Source: a virus. From it: a stretch of DNA of 64,000 nt. The stretch covers positions 62,001 to 126,000 of IMG/VR virus record IMGVR_UViG_3300020442_000007; one strand, 5' to 3'. Position 1 is the first letter of the stretch, and each line of letters begins with the position of its first letter. This document shows positions 22,826 to 31,875 of this stretch, piece by piece. Made by a program: the position numbers and the translations under genes. A model generated the notes under the pieces. That model did not search any database. It was not told the DNA's origin and saw nothing but the letters and a program-made list of their open reading frames with translations.

Positions 22826-24098
22826 ATTCTTTATACCATTTATTCCATATTTCAGTTAATTTAGGATGAATTTTTGTTACATCTTGATTCCTAATTCTAT
22901 CATAGGTAATTGTTCTTCTTACAAAATGTGTACGCCAATTTTTGTATTTGTCTATTGTTTCTAAATCTACTGGATCTGGTAATTCTAATCTTGCAATAAC
23001 ATGAGGCAAACGACTAATCCTTAATTGTTCATCTGTCAATAGATGTAATCTTGATTTTAATTCTTCTGCTATTTCGATTTTATAACTAAAAGGTATAAGA
23101 TCTATCATTAAATCTATAGGGCCATTTACTGGATTAAACACAATGTTTGTAGATTTGCCATGCTTATACCAATAATCTACTAATTTAGGTAAATCCCATG
23201 CATTGTAAATTTGTGCTGTTGCAAGTAATTGTACTGTGACTGGCATTTTTAAATAATGCTGATATGCTTTATCTAATTCATTCCAGTTTGCTCCATATCT
23301 TATGTAATCGTTTGCATATCCTATACCACACATACTAAATTGCAAGTCAACTTGTCTAAATTTAGGCAAAAGATTTGTTGTTTTACTCTTTAATCTACTG
23401 CCATTGGTAGTAATATCAAGCATTAAATGTGTATTTCCGCTTTCTACACACCATTTTAGTAGTTTATACACGCCTGGCATGAATAACGGTTCGCCGCCTG
23501 CCAGTTTTATAGAAGCCATTTTAGGAATATGTTTTTTTACACTTTCAAAACATACAGGATCGTCAATCCAATCTTGTACATCTTTCCATTCTTCGTTCAT
23601 TATTTCTTGTGTTTCAGGATGTTGTTGCTGTTCTTTAGCAATAGTGCTACTAATTGCACCAAAACACATTCTGCAACCAAAATTACAAAGACGTCCTGGT
23701 CTATAATCCGCCCATGTTGGACCGCCGGTATTATTACCTTTCTCAATATCAAGACGCAAATCTGGATTCTTTTTGAGTCTATATTTTAAATAAACCTCAT
23801 TCAAACTTTCTCTGTCTGAGCCGCCACCTTGTTTATCTTGTTTCCAGCAAGTTGTACAACGTTTTTCAAATTTTCCTTCTAACATTGTCTTACGAACCTC
23901 TTGCATGTCTTCACTTTCCCATACTTCTTGTAAATCATGCCCTTGTACATTTTTTACAATAGGAAAATTATAGTCTGCTAAACAACAAAGATTAACAAAT
24001 CCGTCAGTTGCAATATATTGATGTGTAAAAGGCATGGTACAAAATGCAGGATTATTTTTTATTTGCCATTCTACATTTAAATTATATTTCTTTTCCAT
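22815..24098 (-). CDS. Radical SAM protein, twitch-domain type
   Basis: A 427-residue protein. I prefer the ATG at 24098 over a GTG one codon earlier. The radical SAM cluster motif is CNFGCRMC (C138, C142, C145). Before it lies an auxiliary-type segment with C20 (NPAFCTMPF), C38-C39 (NLCCLADY) and C81/C84 (CTTCWKQ), which could bind a further Fe-S cluster. KLAGGEPLFMPGVY is the GGEP motif contacting SAM. Order: auxiliary cysteine region first, radical core second. The enzyme should cleave SAM to a 5'-deoxyadenosyl radical; substrate unknown. It is one of four such proteins in this operon. It overlaps the gene at 24082 by 17 bases. Confidence 0.85.
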   Translation of the reverse strand: MEKKYNLNVEWQIKNNPAFCTMPFTHQYIATDGFVNLCCLADYNFPIVKNVQGHDLQEVWESEDMQEVRKTMLEGKFEKRCTTCWKQDKQGGGSDRESLNEVYLKYRLKKNPDLRLDIEKGNNTGGPTWADYRPGRLCNFGCRMCFGAISSTIAKEQQQHPETQEIMNEEWKDVQDWIDDPVCFESVKKHIPKMASIKLAGGEPLFMPGVYKLLKWCVESGNTHLMLDITTNGSRLKSKTTNLLPKFRQVDLQFSMCGIGYANDYIRYGANWNELDKAYQHYLKMPVTVQLLATAQIYNAWDLPKLVDYWYKHGKSTNIVFNPVNGPIDLMIDLIPFSYKIEIAEELKSRLHLLTDEQLRISRLPHVIARLELPDPVDLETIDKYKNWRTHFVRRTITYDRIRNQDVTKIHPKLTEIWNKWYKEYGD

Positions 24099-26334
24099 CA
24101 CAATCCTTTATCATTTGTGCAATATCTGACAACGAGTCTTGCCAAGATTCATTTCTTATTTTATCTAATCTCTCCATCCAAGGCCACAAACCTTCATATG
24201 CTACTTCGTCTGGCTCTTTATCCCACATATGTGTTAATATACTTTTGCATCTCTGTTCCACTCTTCTACAAAAAGCAACTTCATCTACATTAGAATCCCA
24301 TCTAGCATACAATCTATCTAGGAAATTTTTGTACTTTTTATCAATGTATTTTTTATATACCACAGGTAAATTTTGTATGTTAAGGACATCAGGTCCATAT
24401 AAATTATGTACAATAATAACTTCTTCAATCCTATTCCAATTTTGCTCCTTCATCCACCATTGCATTTCAGGATAGTGCAAAACGTTTTGTATACTTAATG
24501 TAAGGGTAATACTTGCAATAAGTTTTTCAAATCCATCTTCTCTATCTACACGGCGCATATTTTTTAATACAGTTGAAAACTTTCCTGGATGCCGAATAAA
24601 TTCAAAATGTTTGTTTATCCCATCTATACTCATTCCTAGATTGACTTGCTTAAAATGTTTCCATTGCTTGAATACTGCACTAGGTACTCCTGCCATATTA
24701 GTATTATAGTCTAAAGTAACTTCGTTTGCAGTTCCTTTGTCAATATAGTAATCTAATAATTCTCTATGTTTTAAATTAATTGTTGGTTCGCCGCCTGTAA
24801 AATAATACCTTTTGATAGTATCTAAATTATTCATTATATGTTTCCATAAACTAGAATATGTTTGATCTGGATCAAATAGGTCAGGCACAGTATTTGTACC
24901 GTCTGGTAAAGTTTCAATTTTGACTTTGTTATGTCCTCTATAGTTAAAACGTGTATCTTCAGGATGGAGTTTTACCCAATCGTCGTACCATAAACTGCTA
25001 TCTGTAGGACCACAGCTTCTGCATTTGAGATTACATTTGTTTCCAAATCTTAAGTCCATATATGTAATAGGAAAATCAGTATCTTTAATCGAACCATCTT
25101 TTTCTGTGTTAACTATTGCTTTGTAATAAACATCAGTATACAACTTGCGAGTCCATTGTCTTTTGCTACCTATACCATTAGTCTCCTCGTTAGTACATAG
25201 TTTACATATTTCAGGATCTATACCACTTATCATCTCTTTTCTAATTTGTTTCCATACTGGTGAATTTCTATGTTTAGTGATATCATCTTTGCCGGTCAAA
25301 AGTGTACCATCTTCTTTGTATACAGTTCCAAACGGTGAATTTATCATTTGACAACACATTCTAATGCTTCCGTCAGCATTTGTAGCTAAATGATTCCAGG
25401 GTATAGGGCAAAAAGCATTCCATCTATCTTTATGTACAAGCATGTTTTCCTGTACTGCATCTATGACTTCAGTAGGTTTAATAAGCCTACTTCTTAAATA
25501 AGTTTTAATTCTTTTTCCTTGCGGAGTATCATTATCTACTAAACCTGGCTTACGATAAAGTGCTTCGAGTACTTCTTGATCAGTGTCATGTAAAGCAACA
25601 ATTTCTAAAACATCGTCAGGACAGTCTGGATGTAATATCATTTCTATTCTTTGTTCTGAAGTTCTTACAATATCTAAATCAAATGATATATTATTTGTTT
25701 GTGTTATTTCGCGTTGTACTATGGGTTTGACAAAACCCTGTAAAACTTTATTATTTTTCTTAATCCATTTTTGCACAATTTTTTTAAACTTTTTTGTATC
25801 TAAATTAGGAAAAATTCTTTGTAATTGTACAATAAGACTACCACTAGATTCATGCAATCCATCTATGTTTATAAGATGCATGTTAGCAAAATGATTTTTA
25901 TATTGTTTTAAAGCATCTAAATCTTTTTGAAACTGTCCTACGTGATTTTCAACAAACTTTGTAGGTAAATTTTCTACTTTATTAAGTTTTTGCCAAGCTA
26001 AATTAGTCCAATATTCGAAATTTTTTGTTAAGTGAAATCCAAGAACGGTCATTCTTTGATCCCAATAATTAATTACTTCAGGATCATAGTGATCTTTGTA
26101 CAAATCATGTTTATTTGGATCGTCTTCTCCAACATATTCCCACGGCAAATTTCTATCTCTACAATATCCTATTTTACATTTTGTAAACCATCTGTTTTCT
26201 CCAACGTCTTTTGTAGGTATGGCATTGATTTCAGGTACACATTGGCTCAAAGCGTATGTGATAATTTCTCCGCCGGTGCCGGCTGTATATAATACAAGGT
26301 AATTAACCCTGTTGTTGGAAAAATCTAATTTCAT
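24082..26334 (-). CDS. Fusion of a P-loop-like domain with a radical SAM domain
   Basis: About 750 residues. I start at the ATG at 26334; a GTG two codons earlier is less likely. The N-terminus VLYTAGTGGEIITYALSQC (residues 14-32) is like the free-standing P-loop protein at 27688 (VMYPSGACGEYLTQLVANH). After a helical linker, the radical SAM part begins near residue 305: C309 (NAFCPIPWNHL), C327-C328 (IRMCCQM), C377/C380 (ICKLC), then the cluster motif CNLKCRSC (C434, C438, C441) and GGEP at 514-517. So the order is P-loop-like, auxiliary cysteines, radical SAM. The fusion implies that the two activities act together on one substrate. It overlaps both neighbours. Confidence 0.85.
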   Translation of the reverse strand: MKLDFSNNRVNYLVLYTAGTGGEIITYALSQCVPEINAIPTKDVGENRWFTKCKIGYCRDRNLPWEYVGEDDPNKHDLYKDHYDPEVINYWDQRMTVLGFHLTKNFEYWTNLAWQKLNKVENLPTKFVENHVGQFQKDLDALKQYKNHFANMHLINIDGLHESSGSLIVQLQRIFPNLDTKKFKKIVQKWIKKNNKVLQGFVKPIVQREITQTNNISFDLDIVRTSEQRIEMILHPDCPDDVLEIVALHDTDQEVLEALYRKPGLVDNDTPQGKRIKTYLRSRLIKPTEVIDAVQENMLVHKDRWNAFCPIPWNHLATNADGSIRMCCQMINSPFGTVYKEDGTLLTGKDDITKHRNSPVWKQIRKEMISGIDPEICKLCTNEETNGIGSKRQWTRKLYTDVYYKAIVNTEKDGSIKDTDFPITYMDLRFGNKCNLKCRSCGPTDSSLWYDDWVKLHPEDTRFNYRGHNKVKIETLPDGTNTVPDLFDPDQTYSSLWKHIMNNLDTIKRYYFTGGEPTINLKHRELLDYYIDKGTANEVTLDYNTNMAGVPSAVFKQWKHFKQVNLGMSIDGINKHFEFIRHPGKFSTVLKNMRRVDREDGFEKLIASITLTLSIQNVLHYPEMQWWMKEQNWNRIEEVIIVHNLYGPDVLNIQNLPVVYKKYIDKKYKNFLDRLYARWDSNVDEVAFCRRVEQRCKSILTHMWDKEPDEVAYEGLWPWMERLDKIRNESWQDSLSDIAQMIKDCDGKEI

Positions 26335-27688
26335 TATCACTATATCCTACTAGCTTACCGCTATCATGACCCCTTATAGGTACTAAACTTATTGCTCCTA
26401 TCTGCCTACCATTTGCTCCTAAATCATTTATTCCTAATTTAATAATTTTATCATAAAAACTTTGAGCTCTATCTAACATGCCAGGCGGTGTCATTAATTT
26501 AATTTCTAACCAATGATCATCTGGTACTTTTTTATGCCTTTGAATAATAATTTCACAGTTTTTAATAAACCTTTCTTCATTACCAGGATAAAGATCCATA
26601 CTTCCGAAATGAGCACTCATATTTACACTATTAATATATTTACTTGCTTCAGTCCAGTATTTTGTGCTACGACTACCATTTGTAGTAACAAGGACCCATT
26701 GATTCCTACTTTTTAAATGTTTCAAGATATCTAAAAATTTAGGATTCATTGTAGGCTCACCGCCTCCAAAATTCCATCTTATAGTTTCTCCTTTACTCCA
26801 AGAGTCTATGGCTTTATCTATTGTTTCTATAATTTTTTCATAGTCATGATGTGCTTCTTTATTATTATGCACACTTGGCCAGCAATAATCACAATCATAA
26901 TTACATCTTCTTGTTATATCCCACAAGATTTGATGATTAATTGGAAAATTCATTTCTATACCGACTGGAGTAGTATCAAATGCATTTTGTGGATTTTTTA
27001 CTGGGTCTTGAAAATGGCCTTTATCTTGACCATCATAACCATATCTAGTTACATTTAAATTTTCTAAAGCAGGCTCGTCTTTTGCTTTACTTAAAATTAC
27101 ATCTGCTCCGCAACCACAGCTATCAAAAGGACAACTAGTCCATTGTTTAGGAGTTTCCCAACCTGTAAAAATACTTCCCTGTAATCCCCAAATATCATCA
27201 TTCTTTTCTGCTTTCCATTGCCAAGTAGCAGGATCCTTCATAAATTGTTTATACGGATCATCAAAGAATTGTTTTTCTAATTTTTTAATAAAGGACATTA
27301 GCGTAATATGTTGCTCACAAGTTTCCCAATTTTTTTTTGGCATAGGCCAACCATCTCTTGTATTTTCTTCAATCCATTCTTTGTGCGGATATGCTCCTAT
27401 AAATGATTCTCTATATTCTTTCCATAATCTATCAACTAAATCAGGATCATGATTTGTAAAATTTTTAACTTTTTGTTCATGAACTTTACCGTACTGAGAT
27501 GCACTTGCACAATTTGCAATCCACACATTACCATCATAGTCTATGTATAAACTTCTTACACCTGCACTACATTTCCAATCTTTCCAATGGTTAAGATTAT
27601 TAGCAATAACTTCATCAACACTATACAGACTATACTGATTATTTTTATTGTATATTCTTAATTGCCTATTGCCTGTAGGTTGGTCCAT
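26303..27688 (-). CDS. Radical SAM protein with an N-terminal auxiliary cysteine module
   Basis: A 461-residue protein. The radical SAM core is C-terminal: CNYDCDYC (C262, C266, C269) and WNFGGGEPTMNP (306-316). The N-terminal 200 residues contain C40 and C60 (WKCSAGVRSLYIDYDGNVWI, then ANC) and a C186-x4-C191-x-C193 cluster (CPFDSCGCGAD). The protein encoded at 28572 has the same module at its C-terminus, with identical spacing (C263, C283, then C307-x4-C312-x-C314). The module order is therefore reversed here, as in a circular permutation or a gene fusion. It overlaps the genes on both sides. The substrate is unknown. Confidence 0.85.
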   Translation of the reverse strand: MDQPTGNRQLRIYNKNNQYSLYSVDEVIANNLNHWKDWKCSAGVRSLYIDYDGNVWIANCASASQYGKVHEQKVKNFTNHDPDLVDRLWKEYRESFIGAYPHKEWIEENTRDGWPMPKKNWETCEQHITLMSFIKKLEKQFFDDPYKQFMKDPATWQWKAEKNDDIWGLQGSIFTGWETPKQWTSCPFDSCGCGADVILSKAKDEPALENLNVTRYGYDGQDKGHFQDPVKNPQNAFDTTPVGIEMNFPINHQILWDITRRCNYDCDYCWPSVHNNKEAHHDYEKIIETIDKAIDSWSKGETIRWNFGGGEPTMNPKFLDILKHLKSRNQWVLVTTNGSRSTKYWTEASKYINSVNMSAHFGSMDLYPGNEERFIKNCEIIIQRHKKVPDDHWLEIKLMTPPGMLDRAQSFYDKIIKLGINDLGANGRQIGAISLVPIRGHDSGKLVGYSDNEIRFFQQQG

Positions 27689-28572
27689 TAGATATACCCG
27701 CCTCGCATAGAGTTATATACAACATTGTTTCTGTTAATGTAATTTGCTAATTCTGGTTTTGCAGTATCTATAGCAAAATCTCTATACAATATTCTCAACT
27801 GTTTAACGATGCGATCTGCTGATTTAGGTAAAGTATCTATATCTAATGTATAATAAGAGTTAAATTTTGATCGTAAATTATCTAACAAATAATCATTTTC
27901 TTTGTATTTTTTTGAAAAACTTGTTATAGAATCTTTTATAGATTTTTTGTGTTCGTATGGTGCTGAATCGTTATTAATAATTTTATGATAAAGAGACCAT
28001 ACGTCATTCAACCAAACCCATTCATATTCCAAACCTATTCTATCTGAAATTTTTTGTGCAATATCATCACTACAACCTATTCTGTATGTTATAAAATTAG
28101 GATCAACAGGAGTTTTTAATTTATGAGCTGTTTTAGCATAATACAATGTAGCAAAATATTCATAGGCATAAGATGAACTAAACTTAATGTGTAAAACATT
28201 TACCTTATCTGCAATAGGCGTCAACAATTTTATTGTAGTGCGATCTACATGATCACGAACAACAAAGTTTTTTGTTAAATCTAAATCATTTGTCAAATAG
28301 TATTCTTCATTTATCCAATTACTTTTATTTTCCCTTTCATGTAGTTGACCTATGAAATGTAATCTGGGAATAATACATTGACATTCATATCTATTGCTAG
28401 GAATATTTAAATTATGGTTCCATTGTATACTATAAGAAGGTACATTATTGAAAGATGCAGTATGATTAGCAACAAGTTGGGTAAGATATTCACCGCATGC
28501 TCCTGATGGATACATAACCACAGTAATTTTTTTTTCGTCTAAAAGTTTGTTTACTAGATCACCTTTATCCAT
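27688..28572 (-). CDS. P-loop/sulfotransferase-like protein
   Basis: A 294-residue protein with a phosphate-loop-like N-terminus VVMYPSGACGEYLTQLVANH (residues 18-37), similar to the start of the fusion protein at 24082. The remaining sequence is alpha/beta, with NFVVRDHVDRTTIKLL and NVLHIKFSSSYAYEYFATL as possible donor-binding strands; the last third is helical and charged. No Walker A lysine is present. It is squeezed between two radical SAM genes with stop/start overlaps (TAATG) on both sides, so a constant ratio of products is likely. It may bind a nucleotide donor or the substrate for the radical enzymes. Confidence 0.65.
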   Translation of the reverse strand: MDKGDLVNKLLDEKKITVVMYPSGACGEYLTQLVANHTASFNNVPSYSIQWNHNLNIPSNRYECQCIIPRLHFIGQLHERENKSNWINEEYYLTNDLDLTKNFVVRDHVDRTTIKLLTPIADKVNVLHIKFSSSYAYEYFATLYYAKTAHKLKTPVDPNFITYRIGCSDDIAQKISDRIGLEYEWVWLNDVWSLYHKIINNDSAPYEHKKSIKDSITSFSKKYKENDYLLDNLRSKFNSYYTLDIDTLPKSADRIVKQLRILYRDFAIDTAKPELANYINRNNVVYNSMRGGYI

Positions 28573-29546
28573 TACTTTTCCTTTTTACTCATAATATCAA
28601 AATTACAATGGCAGTAGCTTTTATTACAAATGACTGGTTTTGTTGGCCAAGCAATACTTTCTGGCTCTTTCATATTACCCAATGAGCCTCCAACTCTACA
28701 CCAACCTATCATTACAGTACCGTCAAAATCTACTACGATTTGTTCAACACCGCTATAACATTTCCATCCTTCCCAGTTATTTGTATTATCAGCAATAAAT
28801 CTATGTGCGGCACGATTTTTTGTTTCACCCGTTTTAGAATTAATCATGTCCATACTACCTCTATACAGTTTGAAGTCGTTGTCTCCTGTATACTTAATAT
28901 GTTTGCCAAAATCTTCCCATTGTCTATCTATAATATCTAGCTGTTCTTGTGTATAAGGAAACCTTTCACTTCCAAAATCAATCACTAGTGGTTGTAGAGC
29001 AAGGCTGAAATTTGTTGCTTCTTTTACTAATTTTTTTGTTAATTCTACGCCGTTGTTAAATCTATCAATGTCAGTGTGCATCATTATATTTACATGTGTT
29101 CTACACACCTTGGTCATAATTTTAACAACTTCTAAAAAATGATCAGCTTCTGCACTTTCAGGATGAAAACTTAAACATACATGATCAAAGTTATTTTTAT
29201 TTTTCTCCCACCATCTTATTGTACGACTAGCGTTACTTATAAAGCCTATATCGTGACCTTTAGACTTAATGTATTGGGCACACTTTATAAAGTCTTTCCA
29301 TAGTGTAACCTCTCCACCTGTAAATTCAAAATAAACTTTTCTTGGTGCATAATGTTTTTCACATGCATCAATAAATTTTTTTATAATTTCAAAATCATTC
29401 CATCCATATGAACCATTATTAAGTACAGGAGGGCAGTAACTACAAGAGTAGTTGCAGGTATTACCTAGATTCCAATTGACAACAACCCAATCTTTAGCTT
29501 CCTTGTGATGATGGTCTAAGACATCATACACCATATCAGTTTGCAT
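28572..29546 (-). CDS. Radical SAM protein with C-terminal SPASM-like cysteine module
   Basis: A 324-residue protein in standard order. The radical core opens with NWNLGNTCNYSCSYC (C31, C35, C38) and has FEFTGGEVTLW near residues 73-83 as the GGEP equivalent. The C-terminus holds an auxiliary module: C263 (WEGWKCYSGV), C283 (IGWCRVGG), then C307-x4-C312-x-C314 (CNKSYCHCNFD). Such SPASM-like regions bind one or two extra Fe-S clusters in enzymes that modify peptides or sugars. It is the first radical SAM gene after the glycosyltransferase at 29548. No short precursor peptide gene is visible beside it. Confidence 0.85.
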   Translation of the reverse strand: MQTDMVYDVLDHHHKEAKDWVVVNWNLGNTCNYSCSYCPPVLNNGSYGWNDFEIIKKFIDACEKHYAPRKVYFEFTGGEVTLWKDFIKCAQYIKSKGHDIGFISNASRTIRWWEKNKNNFDHVCLSFHPESAEADHFLEVVKIMTKVCRTHVNIMMHTDIDRFNNGVELTKKLVKEATNFSLALQPLVIDFGSERFPYTQEQLDIIDRQWEDFGKHIKYTGDNDFKLYRGSMDMINSKTGETKNRAAHRFIADNTNNWEGWKCYSGVEQIVVDFDGTVMIGWCRVGGSLGNMKEPESIAWPTKPVICNKSYCHCNFDIMSKKEK

Positions 29547-29547
29547 A

Positions 29548-30477
29548 TTATTTTACCCCCGATCCGCTTAATCCTTTGTGTCGATTAACACGATCAGGCT
29601 GTTGATATATTGATTTAAAAAATTTACTTGCACCTGGTGTAAAAGGCTCGCTATCAATTGGCAACTGTAATTCATTTATTAATTTAATTCCGTAATCCTT
29701 AGAAGAATTAGTCACATCTTCAACACTAGAAAATTCACTTTTCCATAAATCATTAAGATATTCAAAGTCACGAACATTTACATAATCCCAGTCTGTACAC
29801 ATTGTTTTATACACAGCTGCTCTTGTACCAAGCATTGCCCAATCACCATTTTTTACATCTGCTCCAACCATTGCCCAAATATACAACCAATGTAAACATC
29901 TCCAATGCAAATTTAAAAATTCATCTTTGTTTGGTTTGATACCCTGATTAAGTGATAATTTTACACCTTCTCTAAAACCAGCTCTCCATGCTTGTTGAGG
30001 TGTAGCATTATTATATACATCAGAGAAGCAACTATTCATTTGTACATATTTGAGGTCCCAACAAAAATCTACTTGTGCATGTTCATTATCTGGATCTGCG
30101 TTTTCGTGTGTACGCATATTTAACACGTATTCTTTTGGCCAGCATTTTAAACCGCCATTACCATAAACAAGTCCGTTAACTTCATTTTTTCCTGCCCAAC
30201 TTATAACACAATTTTCTAATTCTACGTCATCTTCAAAAGATATTTCTTCTTTTAAAAAATTATTTTTTATTTTATTATCACCGTCTACTGTGATAAATCT
30301 ATCCGTTTCACTTAACTTTGCACATTCTTTATGTGCAGCGTCTGAACCTTTAACTCCATGAACACGTTTTGCCCAAGGAACCTTTGTTAATAAGTCAGCA
30401 TAATTTTCTTCTGCATTGGGTTCATCATAACTTAAATATACTACATCATAATCAAGTACTTTAAATTTATTAGGCAT
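29548..30477 (-). CDS. Glycosyltransferase-like protein, paralogue of 20600
   Basis: A 309-residue protein with the same domain as the protein at 20600, here starting almost at residue 1: DVVYLSYDEPNAEENY, PWAKRVHGVKG, HKECAKLSETDRFITVDGDN (a DxD-type motif), then NGLVYGNGGLKCWP and FREGVKLSLNQG. The domain looks like a GT-A transferase. The two copies lie near the two ends of the operon, with the radical SAM genes between them, which suggests a shared pathway. Cofactor and substrate are not visible from sequence. It lies one base from the radical SAM gene and eight bases from the gene upstream. Confidence 0.75.
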   Translation of the reverse strand: MPNKFKVLDYDVVYLSYDEPNAEENYADLLTKVPWAKRVHGVKGSDAAHKECAKLSETDRFITVDGDNKIKNNFLKEEISFEDDVELENCVISWAGKNEVNGLVYGNGGLKCWPKEYVLNMRTHENADPDNEHAQVDFCWDLKYVQMNSCFSDVYNNATPQQAWRAGFREGVKLSLNQGIKPNKDEFLNLHWRCLHWLYIWAMVGADVKNGDWAMLGTRAAVYKTMCTDWDYVNVRDFEYLNDLWKSEFSSVEDVTNSSKDYGIKLINELQLPIDSEPFTPGASKFFKSIYQQPDRVNRHKGLSGSGVK

Positions 30478-30484
30478 CTGGCAA

Positions 30485-31048
30485 TCATTTCCTTACGATA
30501 TGATAAAAATTTTCATCATTTACAGGACAATACAAACTTATTTTATCTAATGTTACTAAATGTGCATCATCTGTTTCTATATCGAATAATTTTTTGTTAG
30601 TAAATTTTTTCATATCAATAGTAAGTTGTCCTAGTAAAATATTAGGGTTATTTTCTTCTGTAACATATACTTTTTTAAACTGACTTAAATATTTATTGTT
30701 GATAATTCTTGACTCAACTAGTCCTGAAATATGTGCTTTACCTTGCCATTTTTCTTTCTTTTTGTCTTGGAAGATATAAAAAGATAAAGGATCATAGCCG
30801 GTAATCTTATCTAGCCGTTTTATTTCATGAATACTTTTATCTACATCAAAATTTTCTGTTTCATCTTTTCTTAAAAATTTTGGAGGAGCTTCAGGACTTA
30901 GTAAAACATAATAATCAACAAGGTTACACTTACCTGATACAAAATCTACATATAAGTCTTTATCGATAACTAAGTGTGGATCATCACTTTTGTTTTCATT
31001 TGTTACTGATAATAAATCTCCTGATTCACTGTAATACACATAAAACAT
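30485..31048 (-). CDS. Hypothetical protein in glycosyltransferase operon (187 aa)
   Basis: A 187-residue protein with no motif I recognise. The N-terminus (MFYVYYSESGDLLSVTNEN) and the middle (YYVLLSPEAPPKFL, VYVTEENNPNILLGQLTID) suggest a beta-rich fold. No signal peptide or membrane segment is present. It overlaps the GT8-like gene at 31048 by one base and lies seven bases before the next gene, so it is expressed with the transferases. An accessory or binding role in glycan modification is only a guess. Confidence 0.6.
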   Translation of the reverse strand: MFYVYYSESGDLLSVTNENKSDDPHLVIDKDLYVDFVSGKCNLVDYYVLLSPEAPPKFLRKDETENFDVDKSIHEIKRLDKITGYDPLSFYIFQDKKKEKWQGKAHISGLVESRIINNKYLSQFKKVYVTEENNPNILLGQLTIDMKKFTNKKLFDIETDDAHLVTLDKISLYCPVNDENFYHIVRK

Positions 31049-31875
31049 TAAACTGACTCCAATCTACTGATTAACCTATCAGTGAGAAATTCTGGTTCAA
31101 CATAATGTAAAATATTTCGTTGTAAAAAATTTCCAATCATCATAGTTTTATCTTTTGTAAAATAACCACCTAATACTGTGGTCCATTTACTAGGTACTTC
31201 ATGCCAATTTTGACAATGAGGTTTCATGTGAGTAAATGTAATAAAAGAGTTTGGATCTGTTATGTCTAAAGTATTATCTAATATCTTACTAGCAATACTA
31301 CAACTTAAATCCATACTACACCATTTTTGATAATAGTTCCCTGCGAATCTTCCATAAAATAATTCCCAGTTGATCATAATTATTTCTAAAAGTTTAAAAA
31401 ACTCATGAGCTTCGTCGCTTTTCTTAAAATAATAAAATGCAGAATATAAATTAGGCAAATTATTTTCGTCCCATGTTTTTCTGTAATACCTAGTAGTTAC
31501 ATTTTCATTACGATAATTCTTTACATTACTTACAAAAAATAAATTTCTTTTTTTAAGTTCGGACCACCAATGAGTAATATCATGTAATATTAACATATCA
31601 ACATCCATTACAATAGTATGTTCATAAGGAGAAGCATGGTATACTTTCCATCTATTTTCAATCTTCCAATTAGTATCCTTTGCTTGATCTGTCCAAGGAA
31701 TATCTATAATCTTATCAAACACAGATTTGTACTTTTCAGGTACTTTATCATTTGTAATTAATGATATATTTTGATCTTTATTAAATTTATGTATGCTAGT
31801 AGCTAAAGCATATGCCTGCTTAATATAATCAACTTCAGCATTATTCTGTGCTAGTAAACAAAATCCGTCACTCAT
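31048..31875 (-). CDS. GT8-like glycosyltransferase (copy 2)
   Basis: About 275 residues, started at the ATG at 31875; a TTG two codons earlier is possible. The opening CLLAQNNAEVDYIKQAYALATSI and the DxD word TIVMDVDMLILHDI (near residues 91-103) match GT8-type transferases, which use the DxD to bind a metal-nucleotide sugar. RWKVYHASPYEHT just before the DxD is the region shared with the copy at 31868. It overlaps that gene by eight bases, indicating a tandem duplication. The C-terminal half contains FVSNVKNYRN and HMKPHCQNWHEVPSKWT. The sugar and acceptor are unknown. Confidence 0.75.
   Translation of the reverse strand: MSDGFCLLAQNNAEVDYIKQAYALATSIHKFNKDQNISLITNDKVPEKYKSVFDKIIDIPWTDQAKDTNWKIENRWKVYHASPYEHTIVMDVDMLILHDITHWWSELKKRNLFFVSNVKNYRNENVTTRYYRKTWDENNLPNLYSAFYYFKKSDEAHEFFKLLEIIMINWELFYGRFAGNYYQKWCSMDLSCSIASKILDNTLDITDPNSFITFTHMKPHCQNWHEVPSKWTTVLGGYFTKDKTMMIGNFLQRNILHYVEPEFLTDRLISRLESV

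Noticed and set aside
24044-26302. Long open frames on the plus strand opposite the radical SAM genes (for example 24044-24475)
   Set aside because: They are antisense shadows of strongly supported genes with many Cys/Phe/Ser runs and no independent ribosome sites or motifs.
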